This document shows positions 47,681 to 56,343 of a DNA stretch of 64,000 nt, piece after piece. Every line of letters begins with the position of its first letter. The stretch's first letter is position 1. A program made the position numbers and the translations under genes. Source of the DNA: Microcella flavibacter (GTDB lineage: Bacteria; Actinomycetota; Actinomycetes; Actinomycetales; Microbacteriaceae); the NCBI RefSeq assembly GCF_012530535.1, contig NZ_CP051299.1, forward strand, positions 434,001-498,000. Reading direction: 5' to 3'. Under the pieces are notes generated by a model. It did not search any database and was not told the DNA's origin. It worked only from the letters and a program-made list of their open reading frames with translations.

Positions 47681-48588
47681 GAGGCCGCGCCCCGGACCGG
47701 CCGGGGGATCTCGCGCGGCACGTCCACCGCGTCGCCGTGCTGCTCGCCGCAGGCACCGCGCCGGTCTCGGCCTGGCGATGCGTCGCCGAGGCGAGCACGC
47801 CGCCGGACCCGCGGCTCGACGGCATCGTCGCCGCGCTGGACGACGGCGCCCCCGTGGCCGAGGCGCTCGAGCGGGGGCCGGCATCGACCGACCGGGCGGC
47901 GCTCGCCGCCGCCTGGAGGGTGGCGGCGGCGAGCGGCGCCCCGCTCGCTCCGGCCCTGCGCGCCTTCGCCGGCGCCCTGCGCGACGGGGCCGCCGCCGCC
48001 CGCGACATCGAGGTCGCGCTCGCCGCCCCGCGGGCGACTGCCCGCATCGTGCAGCTGCTGCCGCTCGTCGCGGTGGGCCTGAGCCTGCTGACCGGGGCCG
48101 ACCTCGCGGCGGCGCTCGGGCATCCCCTCGGCGTCGCCTCGGCGGTGCTCGGCCTGCTGCTCATCGTGCTCGGCCGAGCCTGGATGCGCCGGCTCGTGCG
48201 GGGCGCGCACCCGCCGCCGCCGACGACCGGGCTCGCCCTCGATCTGCTCGCCGTCGCCGCGGGCGGCGGCGGATCGCCGGAGGCCGCCCGCCTGCTCGTG
48301 CAGCGCGAGCTCGAGCGCGCCGACGTGCAGCTCGGGCACGAGGCGACGGAGCTCGAGGCGCTCGTCGTGCTCTCGCGGCGCTCGGGGGCGCCGCTCGGCG
48401 AGCTGGCCCGGGCCGAGGCCGCCGAGCAGCGCCTCCTCGCGCGCGACACGGCCCGCCGCACGGCCGAACGGCTCGGGGTGCGCCTCATGCTCCCGCTCGG
48501 GGCGTGCATCCTCCCCTCCTTCTTGCTGCTCGGCGTCGTGCCCATGCTCGTGGCACTCCTCTCCTCCACAGCGCTGCCGCTGCCGTGA
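47677..48588 (+). CDS. Type II secretion F/TadB-TadC-like membrane protein
   Basis: A membrane platform protein of the Tad pilus, 303 aa. Helical GspF-like regions occur at about residues 20-105 and 190-270. Hydrophobic segments lie near residues 125-170 (two helices) and 280-300. Classical Tad loci have separate tadB and tadC; here one gene is seen. It directly follows the ATPase gene. The downstream 110-nt gap leads to the pilin-like gene. Confidence 0.82.
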   Translation: MRGRAPDRPGDLARHVHRVAVLLAAGTAPVSAWRCVAEASTPPDPRLDGIVAALDDGAPVAEALERGPASTDRAALAAAWRVAAASGAPLAPALRAFAGALRDGAAAARDIEVALAAPRATARIVQLLPLVAVGLSLLTGADLAAALGHPLGVASAVLGLLLIVLGRAWMRRLVRGAHPPPPTTGLALDLLAVAAGGGGSPEAARLLVQRELERADVQLGHEATELEALVVLSRRSGAPLGELARAEAAEQRLLARDTARRTAERLGVRLMLPLGACILPSFLLLGVVPMLVALLSSTALPLP

Positions 48589-48698
48589 TCGCCCCGGTTC
48601 CGGCTCCCGCCGCGCGCCACCCGTCCGGGCGGGCGCACACTTCCCGAACGTTCGTGCCGCACCGCCGCCCCACCGGGCTCGACAGAACAGGAACCGCC

Positions 48699-49013
48699 AT
48701 GACCCCCGCCCTCCCCCCGGCCCCGCCGCTCGCCTCCCGCGCCTCGCTCCTCTCTCTTGCGCGCCGCACTCCGCCGCGCCCGTCCTCGGCGTCGCACCGT
48801 GCGGCCGCCGGGCGATCGAGCGCGGGCCTCGTGCCGCCGCGGCTGGACCGCGCGCTCCTCACCGACGAGACGGGCGCCGCCACGGCCGAGTACGCCATCG
48901 CCACGATGGCCGCCGTCGGCTTCGCGAGCCTGCTCGTCGTCATCATGCGCAGCGACGAGGTGCGGGGCATCCTCACCGACATGGTGCGCGCGGCCCTCAC
49001 CGTCGGCGTATGA
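48699..49013 (+). CDS. DUF4244 pilin-like protein
   Basis: A 104-aa protein with a 50-residue low-complexity N-terminus followed by DETGAATAEYAIATMAAVGFASLLVVIM, a Flp-pilin-like segment of glycine, Thr-Ala-Glu-Tyr and a single hydrophobic helix. This is the DUF4244 family of actinobacterial Tad loci and is probably the major pilin subunit. AGGAA lies five bases before the ATG. Confidence 0.85.
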   Translation: MTPALPPAPPLASRASLLSLARRTPPRPSSASHRAAAGRSSAGLVPPRLDRALLTDETGAATAEYAIATMAAVGFASLLVVIMRSDEVRGILTDMVRAALTVGV

Positions 49014-49342
49014 GGGCCGGGCGCGATCGGGGCTCGGTGACGGCCGAGATCGCCGTCGCCGTGCCGGCGATCGTGCTCGTGCTGGCCGTCTGCCTCGGCG
49101 GGGTGTCGGCCGCGCTCGTGCGCGCCCAGGCGCAGGATGCCGCTGCCGTCGCCGCCCGCATGCTCGCGCGCGGCGAGCCCGAGTCGACGGCGCGCGCGCA
49201 CGTCGGCCGGGTGCTGCCCGGCGCGACCCTGGCGCTGGAGCCCGCCGACGACCTGCGCTGCGCCCGCGTCACCGCCCACCCGCGCGTGCTCGGCGTCGCG
49301 CTCGCCGTCTCGGCCCGCGCCTGCGCGCTCGGGGGCGGCTGA
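49010..49342 (+). CDS. TadE-like minor pilin
   Basis: A 110-aa protein with the TadE-type start RDRGSVTAEIAVAVPAIVLVLAVCLGG, a one-helix membrane anchor with a conserved Glu. Two Cys (in LRCARV and ARACALG) may form a disulfide outside the cell. It overlaps both neighbours by a few bases. Confidence 0.85.
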   Translation: MRAGRDRGSVTAEIAVAVPAIVLVLAVCLGGVSAALVRAQAQDAAAVAARMLARGEPESTARAHVGRVLPGATLALEPADDLRCARVTAHPRVLGVALAVSARACALGGG

Positions 49343-49659
49343 TGGCCGGGGCGCCGCTCGTCGTCGGCGCGCTCGCGGCCGTCGCCGTCGTCGGCGCCGC
49401 AGCGGTCGCGGGCGCCGGCGCGACCGCCCGGGCGCAGCAGCTTGGCCACGCGGCGGACGCGGCGGCGCTCGCCGCGGGCGACGTGCTGATCGGATGGTCG
49501 GCGGGCGAGCCCTGCGCGGCGGCCGAGCGGCTCGCGGCGGTGCACGGCGCCGCGCTGCGGGACTGCCGCATCGAGTCGAGCACGGTGATCGTGGTGGTCT
49601 CGGGGCCCGTGCTGGGCATCCCGATCGAGCGCGCCGCGCGCGCCGGGCCGCCGTCGTGA
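49342..49659 (+). CDS. TadE/TadG-like (Rv3654c-type) secreted small protein
   Basis: A 105-aa protein with an N-terminal hydrophobic helix followed by ARAQQLGHAADAAALAAGDVLIG, the block seen in Rv3654c-like proteins of actinobacterial Tad loci. Two Cys (GEPCAAAE and RDCRIES) may pair. It is the last gene of the pilus operon; its ATG overlaps the preceding stop. Confidence 0.82.
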   Translation: MAGAPLVVGALAAVAVVGAAAVAGAGATARAQQLGHAADAAALAAGDVLIGWSAGEPCAAAERLAAVHGAALRDCRIESSTVIVVVSGPVLGIPIERAARAGPPS

Positions 49660-49708
49660 GCGGCCTCCTCTGGCCCCGGCGGGTCGGCGGCCTCCGCGGA
49701 ATCCTGTG

Positions 49709-49777
49709 TATGGTGTGCCTGAATCGCGGTGCCGTCGTACCGCGCGGCCCGGGGTGCGGATCGAATCCCCCCGGGCC
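49709..49777 (+). promoter_or_regulatory. topA promoter (-10) and leader hairpin
   Basis: TATGGT (49709-49714) is a good -10 without a clear -35. The leader contains a GGCCCGGGG (49746-49754) / CCCCGGGCC (49769-49777) stem before the ribosome-binding site GGAG and the GTG start. Supercoiling-sensitive control is plausible for topA but is not shown by the sequence. Confidence 0.45.
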
Positions 49778-49798
49778 CCATCGAGATCGAGGAGTACC

Positions 49799-52738
49799 GT
49801 GCCGAGCACGAAGAAGCTGGTCATCGTCGAGTCGCCCGCGAAGGCGAAGACGATCGGCAAGTACCTGGGCGACGGGTACGAGGTGCAGGCCTCCGTCGGG
49901 CACATCCGCGACCTCGTCGAGCCCAAGAACCTCCCCGCCGAGCTGAAGAAGGGCCCGCTCGGCAAGTTCTCGATCGACGTCGACAACGGCTTCGAGCCCT
50001 ACTACGTCGTCTCCGAGGAGAAGAAGCGCACCGTCGCCGAACTCAAGCGCGCGCTCAAGAACGCCGACGAGCTCTTCCTCGCGACGGATGAGGACCGCGA
50101 GGGCGAAGCCATCGCCTGGCACCTCCTGCAGGTGCTGAAGCCGACCGTGCCGGTGAAGCGCATGGTGTTCCACGAGATCACGCCCGAGGCGATCGCCCGG
50201 GCCACCGAGTCGACCCGCGAGCTCGACACCGCCCTCGTCGACGCGCAGGAGACCCGGCGCATCCTCGACCGCCTCTACGGCTACGAGGTCAGCCCCGTGC
50301 TCTGGCGCAAGGTCGGCCCCGGCCTCAGCGCCGGTCGCGTGCAGTCCGCCGCCACCCGGCTGGTCGTCGACCGCGAGCGCGAGCGCCTCGCCTTCGTCTC
50401 GGCCTCCTACTGGGATCTCGACACCACCCTCACCCCGCTCGACGCCGACACCGCCTTCACCGCGCGCCTCAACCGGCTCGACGGCCGCAAGATCGCGAGC
50501 GGACGCGACTTCGACGATCGCGGGCAGCTGAAGGCCGAGGCCACCGTCGCGCTCGACGAGTCGGGGGCGACCTCGCTCGCCGAGGCGCTGCGCGACCCCG
50601 CCATCGACGTCGTCGTGCGCAAGGTCGAGTCGAAGCCGTACACGCGCCGGCCCGCCGCGCCGTTCACGACCTCGACGCTGCAGCAGGAGGCCGCGCGCAA
50701 GCTGCGCTTCACCGCCCGCCAGACGATGTCGGTCGCGCAGTCGCTGTACGAGAACGGCTACATCACCTACATGCGCACCGACTCGTCCTCGCTCTCGCAG
50801 CAGGCCGTTGCCGCAGCGCGCTCGCAGGCGGCCGACCTCTACGGCGCCGACACCGTTCCGGAGAAGCCCCGCACCTACGCGAGCAAGTCGAAGAACGCGC
50901 AGGAGGCCCACGAGGCCGTCCGCCCCGCCGGCGACGTGTTCCGCACGCCGAGCGCGCTCGAGGGCACGCTGCGCGGCAACGACTGGAAGCTCTACGACCT
51001 GATCTGGAAGCGCACGATCGCGAGCCAGATGGCGGATGCCCGGGGCCAGACCGCCTCGGTCACCATCGAGGCCGGACCCACCCCCTCGAGCGCCACCCCG
51101 GCCGGGGTCGTCGCCGAGTTCGCGGCGAGCGGCACCGTCATCACCTTCCGCGGCTTCCTCGCCGCCTACGAGGAGGGCCAGGACGAGGATCGCGACGCCG
51201 AGAAGACCGCCGAGCCCGCCGAGTCGAAGCTGCCGCCGCTCACCGAGGGCCAGAAGCTCGGCGTGACCGCCGTCGAGGCGAAGGGCCACGAGACCAGCCC
51301 GCCCTCGCGCTACACCGAGGCGAGCCTCGTCAAGGCGCTCGAGGAGCGCGGCATCGGCCGACCCTCCACGTACGCCGCGATCATCTCGACCATCGTCGAC
51401 CGCGGCTACGTCACCCCTCGCGGCACCGCGCTCGTCCCCAACTGGATCGCCTTCTCGGTCGTGCGCCTGCTCGAGGAGTACTTCGCCGATCTCGTCGAGT
51501 ACGACTTCACCGCCGAGATGGAATCGGACCTCGACCGCATCGCCGGGGGAGAGGCCGACCGCACCGACTGGCTGAAGGGCTTCTACTTCGGCGACGCCAC
51601 CCAGCCGGGCCTGCGGCCCGTCATCGACAACCTCGGCGAGATCGACGCGAAGGCCCTCAACTCGATGGCCATCACCGACGCCATCACCCTGCGCATCGGC
51701 AAGTACGGCCCCTACCTCGAGGTCGCCGAGGAGGGCAGCGAGACCCCGCGGCGCGTGAACCTGCCGCTCGAGCTCGCCCCCGACGAGCTCACCCCCGCCA
51801 AGGCGCAGGAGCTCATCGACGCCCCCGTCATCGGCGACCGCGTGCTCGGTCTGAACCCCGCGACCGGCAAGCAGGTCGTCGCGAAGGACGGCCGCTTCGG
51901 TCCGTACGTCACCGAGGTCGACCCCGAGCCGGAGGAGGCGGTCGACGCCGCCACCGGCGAGGTGCTCGAGACGGCTCCGGCCGACGCGTCGAGCGGGACG
52001 ACGACCGCGACCGCCACCGCGAAGAAGGCCCCGGCCCGGAAGGCGCCCGCCAAGAAGGCGGCCGCGGAGAAGCCGCGCACGGCATCCCTCTTCAAGAGCA
52101 TGGACCCGGCGACCGTCGACCTCGCGACCGCGCTCAAGCTGCTCGACCTGCCGCGCACCGTCGGCGTCGACCCCGAGAGCGGCGAGCCGATCACGGCCCA
52201 GAACGGCCGCTACGGCGCGTACCTGAAGAAGGGCACCGACACCCGCTCGCTCGACGGGGAGGACCAGATCTTCGTGATCGACCTCGCCGGAGCGCTCGCC
52301 AAGTTCGCCGAGCCCAAGTACGGCGCTCGCAAGGCCTCGAGCGCGCTCAAGGAGTTCGACGCCGACCCCGAGAGCGGCAAGCCGATCAAGGTGAAGGACG
52401 GCCGCTTCGGCCCCTACGTCACCGACGGCACGACGAACGCCACCATCCCTCGCGGGGAGGACGTCGAGTCGGTCGACTTCGAGCGCGCCGTGCAGCTGCT
52501 CGCCGACAAGCGTGCGAAGGGACCGGCCAAGAAGCCGGCCGCTCGCAAGCCCGCAGCGAAGAAGCCCGCCGCCAAGAAGCCGGCGGCCAAGAAGCCAGCC
52601 GCAGCGAAGACCGCGGCGGCGAAGACCACGGCAGCGAAGGCGACGACGACGGCCGCGAAGAAGCCGGCGGCCACGAAGCCGGCCGCCGCGAAGAAGCCGT
52701 CGGCGCGCACGACGGCCGCGACGAAGCCCGCGGAGTAG
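49799..52738 (+). CDS. topA: DNA topoisomerase I
   Basis: TopA relaxes negative supercoils. The 979-aa protein starts with the TOPRIM domain (VIVESPAKAKTIGKYLG, ATDEDREGEAIAWH). The catalytic Tyr is Tyr324 in ITYMRTDSSS. The C-terminal half has several TopA C-terminal repeat units marked by GRFGPYV/GRYGAYL. A Lys/Ala/Pro tail of about 70 residues (KKPAA repeats) ends it, as in mycobacterial and Streptomyces TopA, where it aids processivity. No zinc fingers are present. It is first in an operon with tmk and holB. Confidence 0.97.
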   Translation: MPSTKKLVIVESPAKAKTIGKYLGDGYEVQASVGHIRDLVEPKNLPAELKKGPLGKFSIDVDNGFEPYYVVSEEKKRTVAELKRALKNADELFLATDEDREGEAIAWHLLQVLKPTVPVKRMVFHEITPEAIARATESTRELDTALVDAQETRRILDRLYGYEVSPVLWRKVGPGLSAGRVQSAATRLVVDRERERLAFVSASYWDLDTTLTPLDADTAFTARLNRLDGRKIASGRDFDDRGQLKAEATVALDESGATSLAEALRDPAIDVVVRKVESKPYTRRPAAPFTTSTLQQEAARKLRFTARQTMSVAQSLYENGYITYMRTDSSSLSQQAVAAARSQAADLYGADTVPEKPRTYASKSKNAQEAHEAVRPAGDVFRTPSALEGTLRGNDWKLYDLIWKRTIASQMADARGQTASVTIEAGPTPSSATPAGVVAEFAASGTVITFRGFLAAYEEGQDEDRDAEKTAEPAESKLPPLTEGQKLGVTAVEAKGHETSPPSRYTEASLVKALEERGIGRPSTYAAIISTIVDRGYVTPRGTALVPNWIAFSVVRLLEEYFADLVEYDFTAEMESDLDRIAGGEADRTDWLKGFYFGDATQPGLRPVIDNLGEIDAKALNSMAITDAITLRIGKYGPYLEVAEEGSETPRRVNLPLELAPDELTPAKAQELIDAPVIGDRVLGLNPATGKQVVAKDGRFGPYVTEVDPEPEEAVDAATGEVLETAPADASSGTTTATATAKKAPARKAPAKKAAAEKPRTASLFKSMDPATVDLATALKLLDLPRTVGVDPESGEPITAQNGRYGAYLKKGTDTRSLDGEDQIFVIDLAGALAKFAEPKYGARKASSALKEFDADPESGKPIKVKDGRFGPYVTDGTTNATIPRGEDVESVDFERAVQLLADKRAKGPAKKPAARKPAAKKPAAKKPAAKKPAAAKTAAAKTTAAKATTTAAKKPAATKPAAAKKPSARTTAATKPAE

Positions 52739-52743
52739 GCCGC

Positions 52744-53376
52744 GTGACCGGCCTCTTCCTCACCCTCGAGGGCGGCGACGGCTCGGGCAAGAGCACCCAG
52801 TCGGCGCTGCTCACGGAATGGCTCGGCGAGCAGGGCCGCACGGTCGTGCACGCGCGCGAGCCCGGCGGCACCGAGCTCGGGCTCGAGCTGCGCGAGATCA
52901 TCCTGCACCGTCGCGGGTACATCGCCCCGCGCGCCGAGGCGCTGCTCTACGCCGCCGACCGGGCGCACAACGTGGCGACCGTCGTGCGGCCGGCGATCGA
53001 GCGCGGCGACATCGTCATCCAGGATCGCTACCTCGACTCCTCCGTCGCCTACCAGGGGGCCGGCCGCGTGCTGTCGACCGCCGAGGTTCGCGAGCTCTCG
53101 CTCTGGGCGACCGAGGGGCTGCTGCCGCACCTGACCGTGCTGCTCGACCTCGATGCGGCCACCGGCCGCGCGCGACTCGATGCGAGCCGCACCCGGTACG
53201 ACCGGCTCGAGGCGGAGGCCGAGGCGTTCCACACCCGGGTGCGCGACGCGTACCGCGAGCTGGCCGCCGCCGAGCCCGAGCGGTTTCTCGTGCTCGACGC
53301 GACCCGGCCGGTCGAGGAGCTGCAGCGGAGCATCCGGGAGCGCGTGTCGGCCCTGCTCGCTAGCCTCGCCGCATGA
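52744..53376 (+). CDS. tmk: Thymidylate kinase
   Basis: Tmk phosphorylates dTMP to dTDP. The 210-aa protein has the P-loop EGGDGSGKST, REPGGTELG, and the DRYLDSSVAYQG motif. The GTG start is five bases after the topA stop. It overlaps holB by 4 nt. Confidence 0.96.
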   Translation: MTGLFLTLEGGDGSGKSTQSALLTEWLGEQGRTVVHAREPGGTELGLELREIILHRRGYIAPRAEALLYAADRAHNVATVVRPAIERGDIVIQDRYLDSSVAYQGAGRVLSTAEVRELSLWATEGLLPHLTVLLDLDAATGRARLDASRTRYDRLEAEAEAFHTRVRDAYRELAAAEPERFLVLDATRPVEELQRSIRERVSALLASLAA

Positions 53377-54527
53377 CCGCGTGGGATGAGCTGACGGGGC
53401 AGGACGCCGCGATCGCGCTGCTGCGCGAGGCCGCCGCCGATCCGGGCGCGATGACGCACTCGTGGCTCATCACGGGCCCGCCCGGCTCGGGCCGCTCGAA
53501 CCTCGCCTACGCCTTCGCGACCGAGCTGCTGAGCGGTCTCGGCGGGGAGGACGCCGTGACGGCCGCGCAGGTCGCCGCGCGCACGCACCCCGACCTCGCC
53601 GTGCTCGCCACCGATCGGGTCATCATCTCGATCGACGAGGTGCGCCACCTCGTGCAGCAGAGCCAGTACTCGCCGAGCGTCGCCCCGTACCGCGTCATCG
53701 TCATCGAGGACGCCGATCGCATGACCGAGCGCACCTCGAACGTGCTGCTGAAGGCGCTGGAGGAGCCGCCGCCCCGCACGGTCTGGGTGCTCTGCGCGCC
53801 CAACGCGGCCGACCTCATCCCGACCATCCGCTCGCGCACCCGCAGCGTGCGCCTGCGCGTGCCGAGCGTCGCCGAGGTCGCCGATCTCCTCGTCCGCCGC
53901 GACGGCGTCGACCGCGCGCTCGCCGAGCAGGCTGCGCGCGAGTCGCAGAGCCACATCGGCATGGCGCACCGGCTGGCCACCGACGCGGATGCTCGCGAGC
54001 GCCGCGCGCGCACCCTCGACATCGCGCTCTCGGTCGCCTCGGTCTCGGGCGCCGTGACGGCGGCCGAGCAGCTCGTCTCGCTCGCCACGGCGGACGCCAA
54101 GGCCTTCACCGCCGAGCGCGAGGCCGAGGAGCGCGACGCGGCCCTGCGCTCCCTCGGCGTGGAGCCCGGCGGCACCGTGCCGCCCGCCCTGCGCAGCACC
54201 CTCAAGAACCTCGAGGAGGACCAGAAGCGCCGGGCGACCCGCTCGGTGCGAGACGGCATCGACCGCGTGCTCGTCGACCTGCTCTCCCTGCACCGCGACG
54301 TGCTCATGGTGCAGCTCGGCGCGGGCGTCGAGCTGGTCAACGAGGCGATGCGCGCGCGCATCGAGCAGGCGGCGGCCGAGCGCACCCCCGCGCTCTCGCT
54401 CGCCGCGCTCGACGCGATCTCCCAGGCCCGGCGGCGGGTCGAGGGCAACACGCCCCCGGCGCTCGCGCTCGAGGCGATGCTCATCGCGGCGAGCGGTCGG
54501 GTGCCGTCGCTAGGCTCCGCGGTGTGA
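53373..54527 (+). CDS. holB: DNA polymerase III delta' subunit
   Basis: A clamp-loader subunit of 384 aa. The AAA+ domain has a degenerate P-loop GPPGSGRS (Arg in place of Lys), as expected for non-hydrolysing delta'. It is followed by IISIDEVRHLV, VIVIEDADRMTERTSNVLLKALEEPP and the sensor region TIRSRTRSV. The zinc-binding Cys cluster usually found between the P-loop and the THPDL block is absent; no Cys occurs there. A C-terminal collar domain follows. It sits between tmk and the peptidase gene with 4-nt overlaps. Confidence 0.93.
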   Translation: MTAWDELTGQDAAIALLREAAADPGAMTHSWLITGPPGSGRSNLAYAFATELLSGLGGEDAVTAAQVAARTHPDLAVLATDRVIISIDEVRHLVQQSQYSPSVAPYRVIVIEDADRMTERTSNVLLKALEEPPPRTVWVLCAPNAADLIPTIRSRTRSVRLRVPSVAEVADLLVRRDGVDRALAEQAARESQSHIGMAHRLATDADARERRARTLDIALSVASVSGAVTAAEQLVSLATADAKAFTAEREAEERDAALRSLGVEPGGTVPPALRSTLKNLEEDQKRRATRSVRDGIDRVLVDLLSLHRDVLMVQLGAGVELVNEAMRARIEQAAAERTPALSLAALDAISQARRRVEGNTPPALALEAMLIAASGRVPSLGSAV

Positions 54528-56143
54528 GCATCCCGGCCGCCCCGCACCCCGCCCGCCGCGCATCTCGAGGCCGCCGCGCATCCCGAAGCCGTCGCGCATC
54601 CCGAGGCCGTCGCCGCACCGCGGGCCTCCTCGCCGCCCTGCTGGTGCCGGTGCTCGTGCTCACCGGCTGCGTGCCGGGCCTGCTCGACGGCATCACGGGC
54701 GCCGAGTCCTCCACGCCCACGGGCGAGGAGGTGCCCGAGAACGTGCGCCCCTACTTCAGCCAGGTGCTGCGCTGGGAGCGCTGCGGCGGGGGAGCCCAGT
54801 GCGCCACGGCCGTCGCGCCGCTCGACTGGGACAACCCGGGCGACGGCTCCGACATCGAGCTCGCCCTCGTGCGGCACCCCGCCACGGAGGAGGCGCAGGG
54901 CTCGCTCTTCGTGAACCCCGGCGGGCCGGGCGCCTCGGGCTTCGACTTCGTGCGCGACAGCGTCGATGCGGCCGTGAGCGCCGAGCTGCGCGCGCAGTAC
55001 GACGTCATCGGCTGGGACCCCCGCGGCGTCGGGCGCTCGAGCGCCGTCACCTGCTACACCGACCCGGCGCAGATGGACGAGTTCGTCTACGGCGTTCCCG
55101 AGGCGGAGGCGGGCACCCCGGAGTGGGTCGACGAGCTCACCGCGAGCGCCGTCGACTTCGCCGAGGCCTGCGCCGAGAACAGCGGGCCGCTGCTCGAGTT
55201 CGTCGACACCGACTCCACCGTGCGCGACCTCGACCTGCTGCGCTCGATCGTCGGGGACGAGACGCTCACCTACTTCGGCTACTCCTACGGCACCGAGATC
55301 GGGGCGCGGTACGCCGAGGCGTTCCCCGACCGCACCGGCCGGCTCGTGCTCGACGGCGCCACCGATCCGACGACGAGCCAGTTCGAGGTCGTGCTCGCGC
55401 AGTCCGTCGGCTTCGAGGCCGCCCTGACCACCTACATCACCGAGTGCGCCGCGGCGCGCACCTGCCCCTTCCCGACCGATACCGCGGCGGCGCTCGGCAT
55501 CGTCGAGCAGCTGTACGCGCAGCTCGACGACGAGCCCATCCCCGCCGCCGACGGCCGTCAGTTCACCGGCAGCACGCTGGACATCGCGATCGCGACGGCG
55601 CTCTACGACGAGGGCTCCTGGCCGTTCCTCAGCGACATGTTCACCGAGCTGCGCGACGGCGTCGCCGACACGGGATTCCTGCTCGCCGACTTCTACTACG
55701 GCCGCGAGGACGGCGAGTACGTCGACAACTCGCTCGAGGCCTTCATCGCCATCAACTGCCTCGACTACCCGGTCGAGCGCGACCCCGCGACGATCGTGGA
55801 GCAGAACGCGGCCATCGCCGAGGCGGCGCCGGTGACGACCGATCCGAGCCCGCTGGGCGACGTCGTCTGCCAGAACTGGCCGTACGAGTCGGATGCCGCT
55901 CTCGAGCCCGTGAGCGCCGAGGGCGCCCCGCCCATCCTCGTGGTGGGCACCACGGGCGACCCGGCGACCCCCTACGAGTGGGCCGTCTCCCTGTCGGAGC
56001 AGCTCGCGAGCGGCGTGCTGCTCACCTACGACGGCGAGGGGCACATCGCCTACGACGAGGGCGATCCCTGCATCAACGATCTCGTCGACGCCTTCCTGCT
56101 CGAGGGGGCCGTGCCGGCGGGGGCCACCGTCTGCCTCGGCTGA
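54524..56143 (+). CDS. Secreted alpha/beta-hydrolase lipoprotein (tripeptidyl aminopeptidase-like)
   Basis: A 539-aa extracellular peptidase of the actinobacterial SlpD/SlpE/Tap type. The Arg-rich N-terminus leads to the lipobox LTGC. The hydrolase fold has the oxyanion region NPGGPGASG, the nucleophile Ser in GYSYGTE, the Asp in GTTGDPATPYE and the His in GEGHIAY, with a C-terminal TAP-type region. The GTG start overlaps holB by 4 nt. The codons of the charged signal-peptide start form three 18-bp tandem repeats. Confidence 0.92.
   Translation: MSIPAAPHPARRASRGRRASRSRRASRGRRRTAGLLAALLVPVLVLTGCVPGLLDGITGAESSTPTGEEVPENVRPYFSQVLRWERCGGGAQCATAVAPLDWDNPGDGSDIELALVRHPATEEAQGSLFVNPGGPGASGFDFVRDSVDAAVSAELRAQYDVIGWDPRGVGRSSAVTCYTDPAQMDEFVYGVPEAEAGTPEWVDELTASAVDFAEACAENSGPLLEFVDTDSTVRDLDLLRSIVGDETLTYFGYSYGTEIGARYAEAFPDRTGRLVLDGATDPTTSQFEVVLAQSVGFEAALTTYITECAAARTCPFPTDTAAALGIVEQLYAQLDDEPIPAADGRQFTGSTLDIAIATALYDEGSWPFLSDMFTELRDGVADTGFLLADFYYGREDGEYVDNSLEAFIAINCLDYPVERDPATIVEQNAAIAEAAPVTTDPSPLGDVVCQNWPYESDAALEPVSAEGAPPILVVGTTGDPATPYEWAVSLSEQLASGVLLTYDGEGHIAYDEGDPCINDLVDAFLLEGAVPAGATVCLG
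54555..54608 (+). repeat. Three tandem 18-bp repeats in the signal-peptide region
   Basis: Three copies of an 18-bp unit of the form CGCGCATCCCGAGGCCGT stand head to tail, with few differences between copies. They encode repeated RRASRG/RRASRS units in the positively charged start of the lipoprotein signal peptide. They probably arose by slippage, and copy number may vary between strains. Confidence 0.75.
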
Positions 56144-56177
56144 GCGCCCCCGTCGCGAGCACCCGGTCGGCATGGGC

Positions 56178-56183
56178 TAGACT
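56178..56183 (+). promoter_or_regulatory. -10 box of the tRNA-Thr gene
   Basis: TAGACT lies 32 bases before the mature tRNA 5' end. No good -35 is visible. It fits a short 5' leader removed by RNase P. Confidence 0.5.
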
Positions 56184-56215
56184 CCATAGCCGTGCCACGG
56201 AGCGATCCGTGCCGC

Positions 56216-56291
56216 GCCGCCTTAGCTCAGTCGGCAGAGCGATTCACTCGTAATGAATAGGTCGTGGGTTCGATTCCCACAGGCGGCCCCA
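56216..56291 (+). tRNA. tRNA-Thr (anticodon CGT)
   Basis: A full cloverleaf is found: acceptor GCCGCCT/AGGCGGC, D-arm GCTC/GAGC, anticodon stem ATTCA/TGAAT with loop CTCGTAA (anticodon CGT), and T-arm GTGGG TTCGATT CCCAC. The 3' CCA is encoded. The length is 76 nt. Confidence 0.96.
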
Positions 56292-56343
56292 CTGATTCAC
56301 TCGCCGGTGTCCGACGCCCGGTCATCGGAGGAGGACCCTGCTC

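Noticed and set aside
49342-49659. Last Tad gene as a truncated pseudogene
   Set aside because: Its length and hydrophobic start match the small Rv3654c-type proteins of this locus and it has overlapping start and stop spacing typical of an intact gene.
49746-49777. tRNA-like sequence (GGATCGAATCC) before topA
   Set aside because: Only a T-arm-like hairpin is present; no acceptor, D or anticodon stem can be formed.
54555-54608. CRISPR-like repeats
   Set aside because: The units are 18 bp, directly adjacent without spacers, and in frame within a gene.
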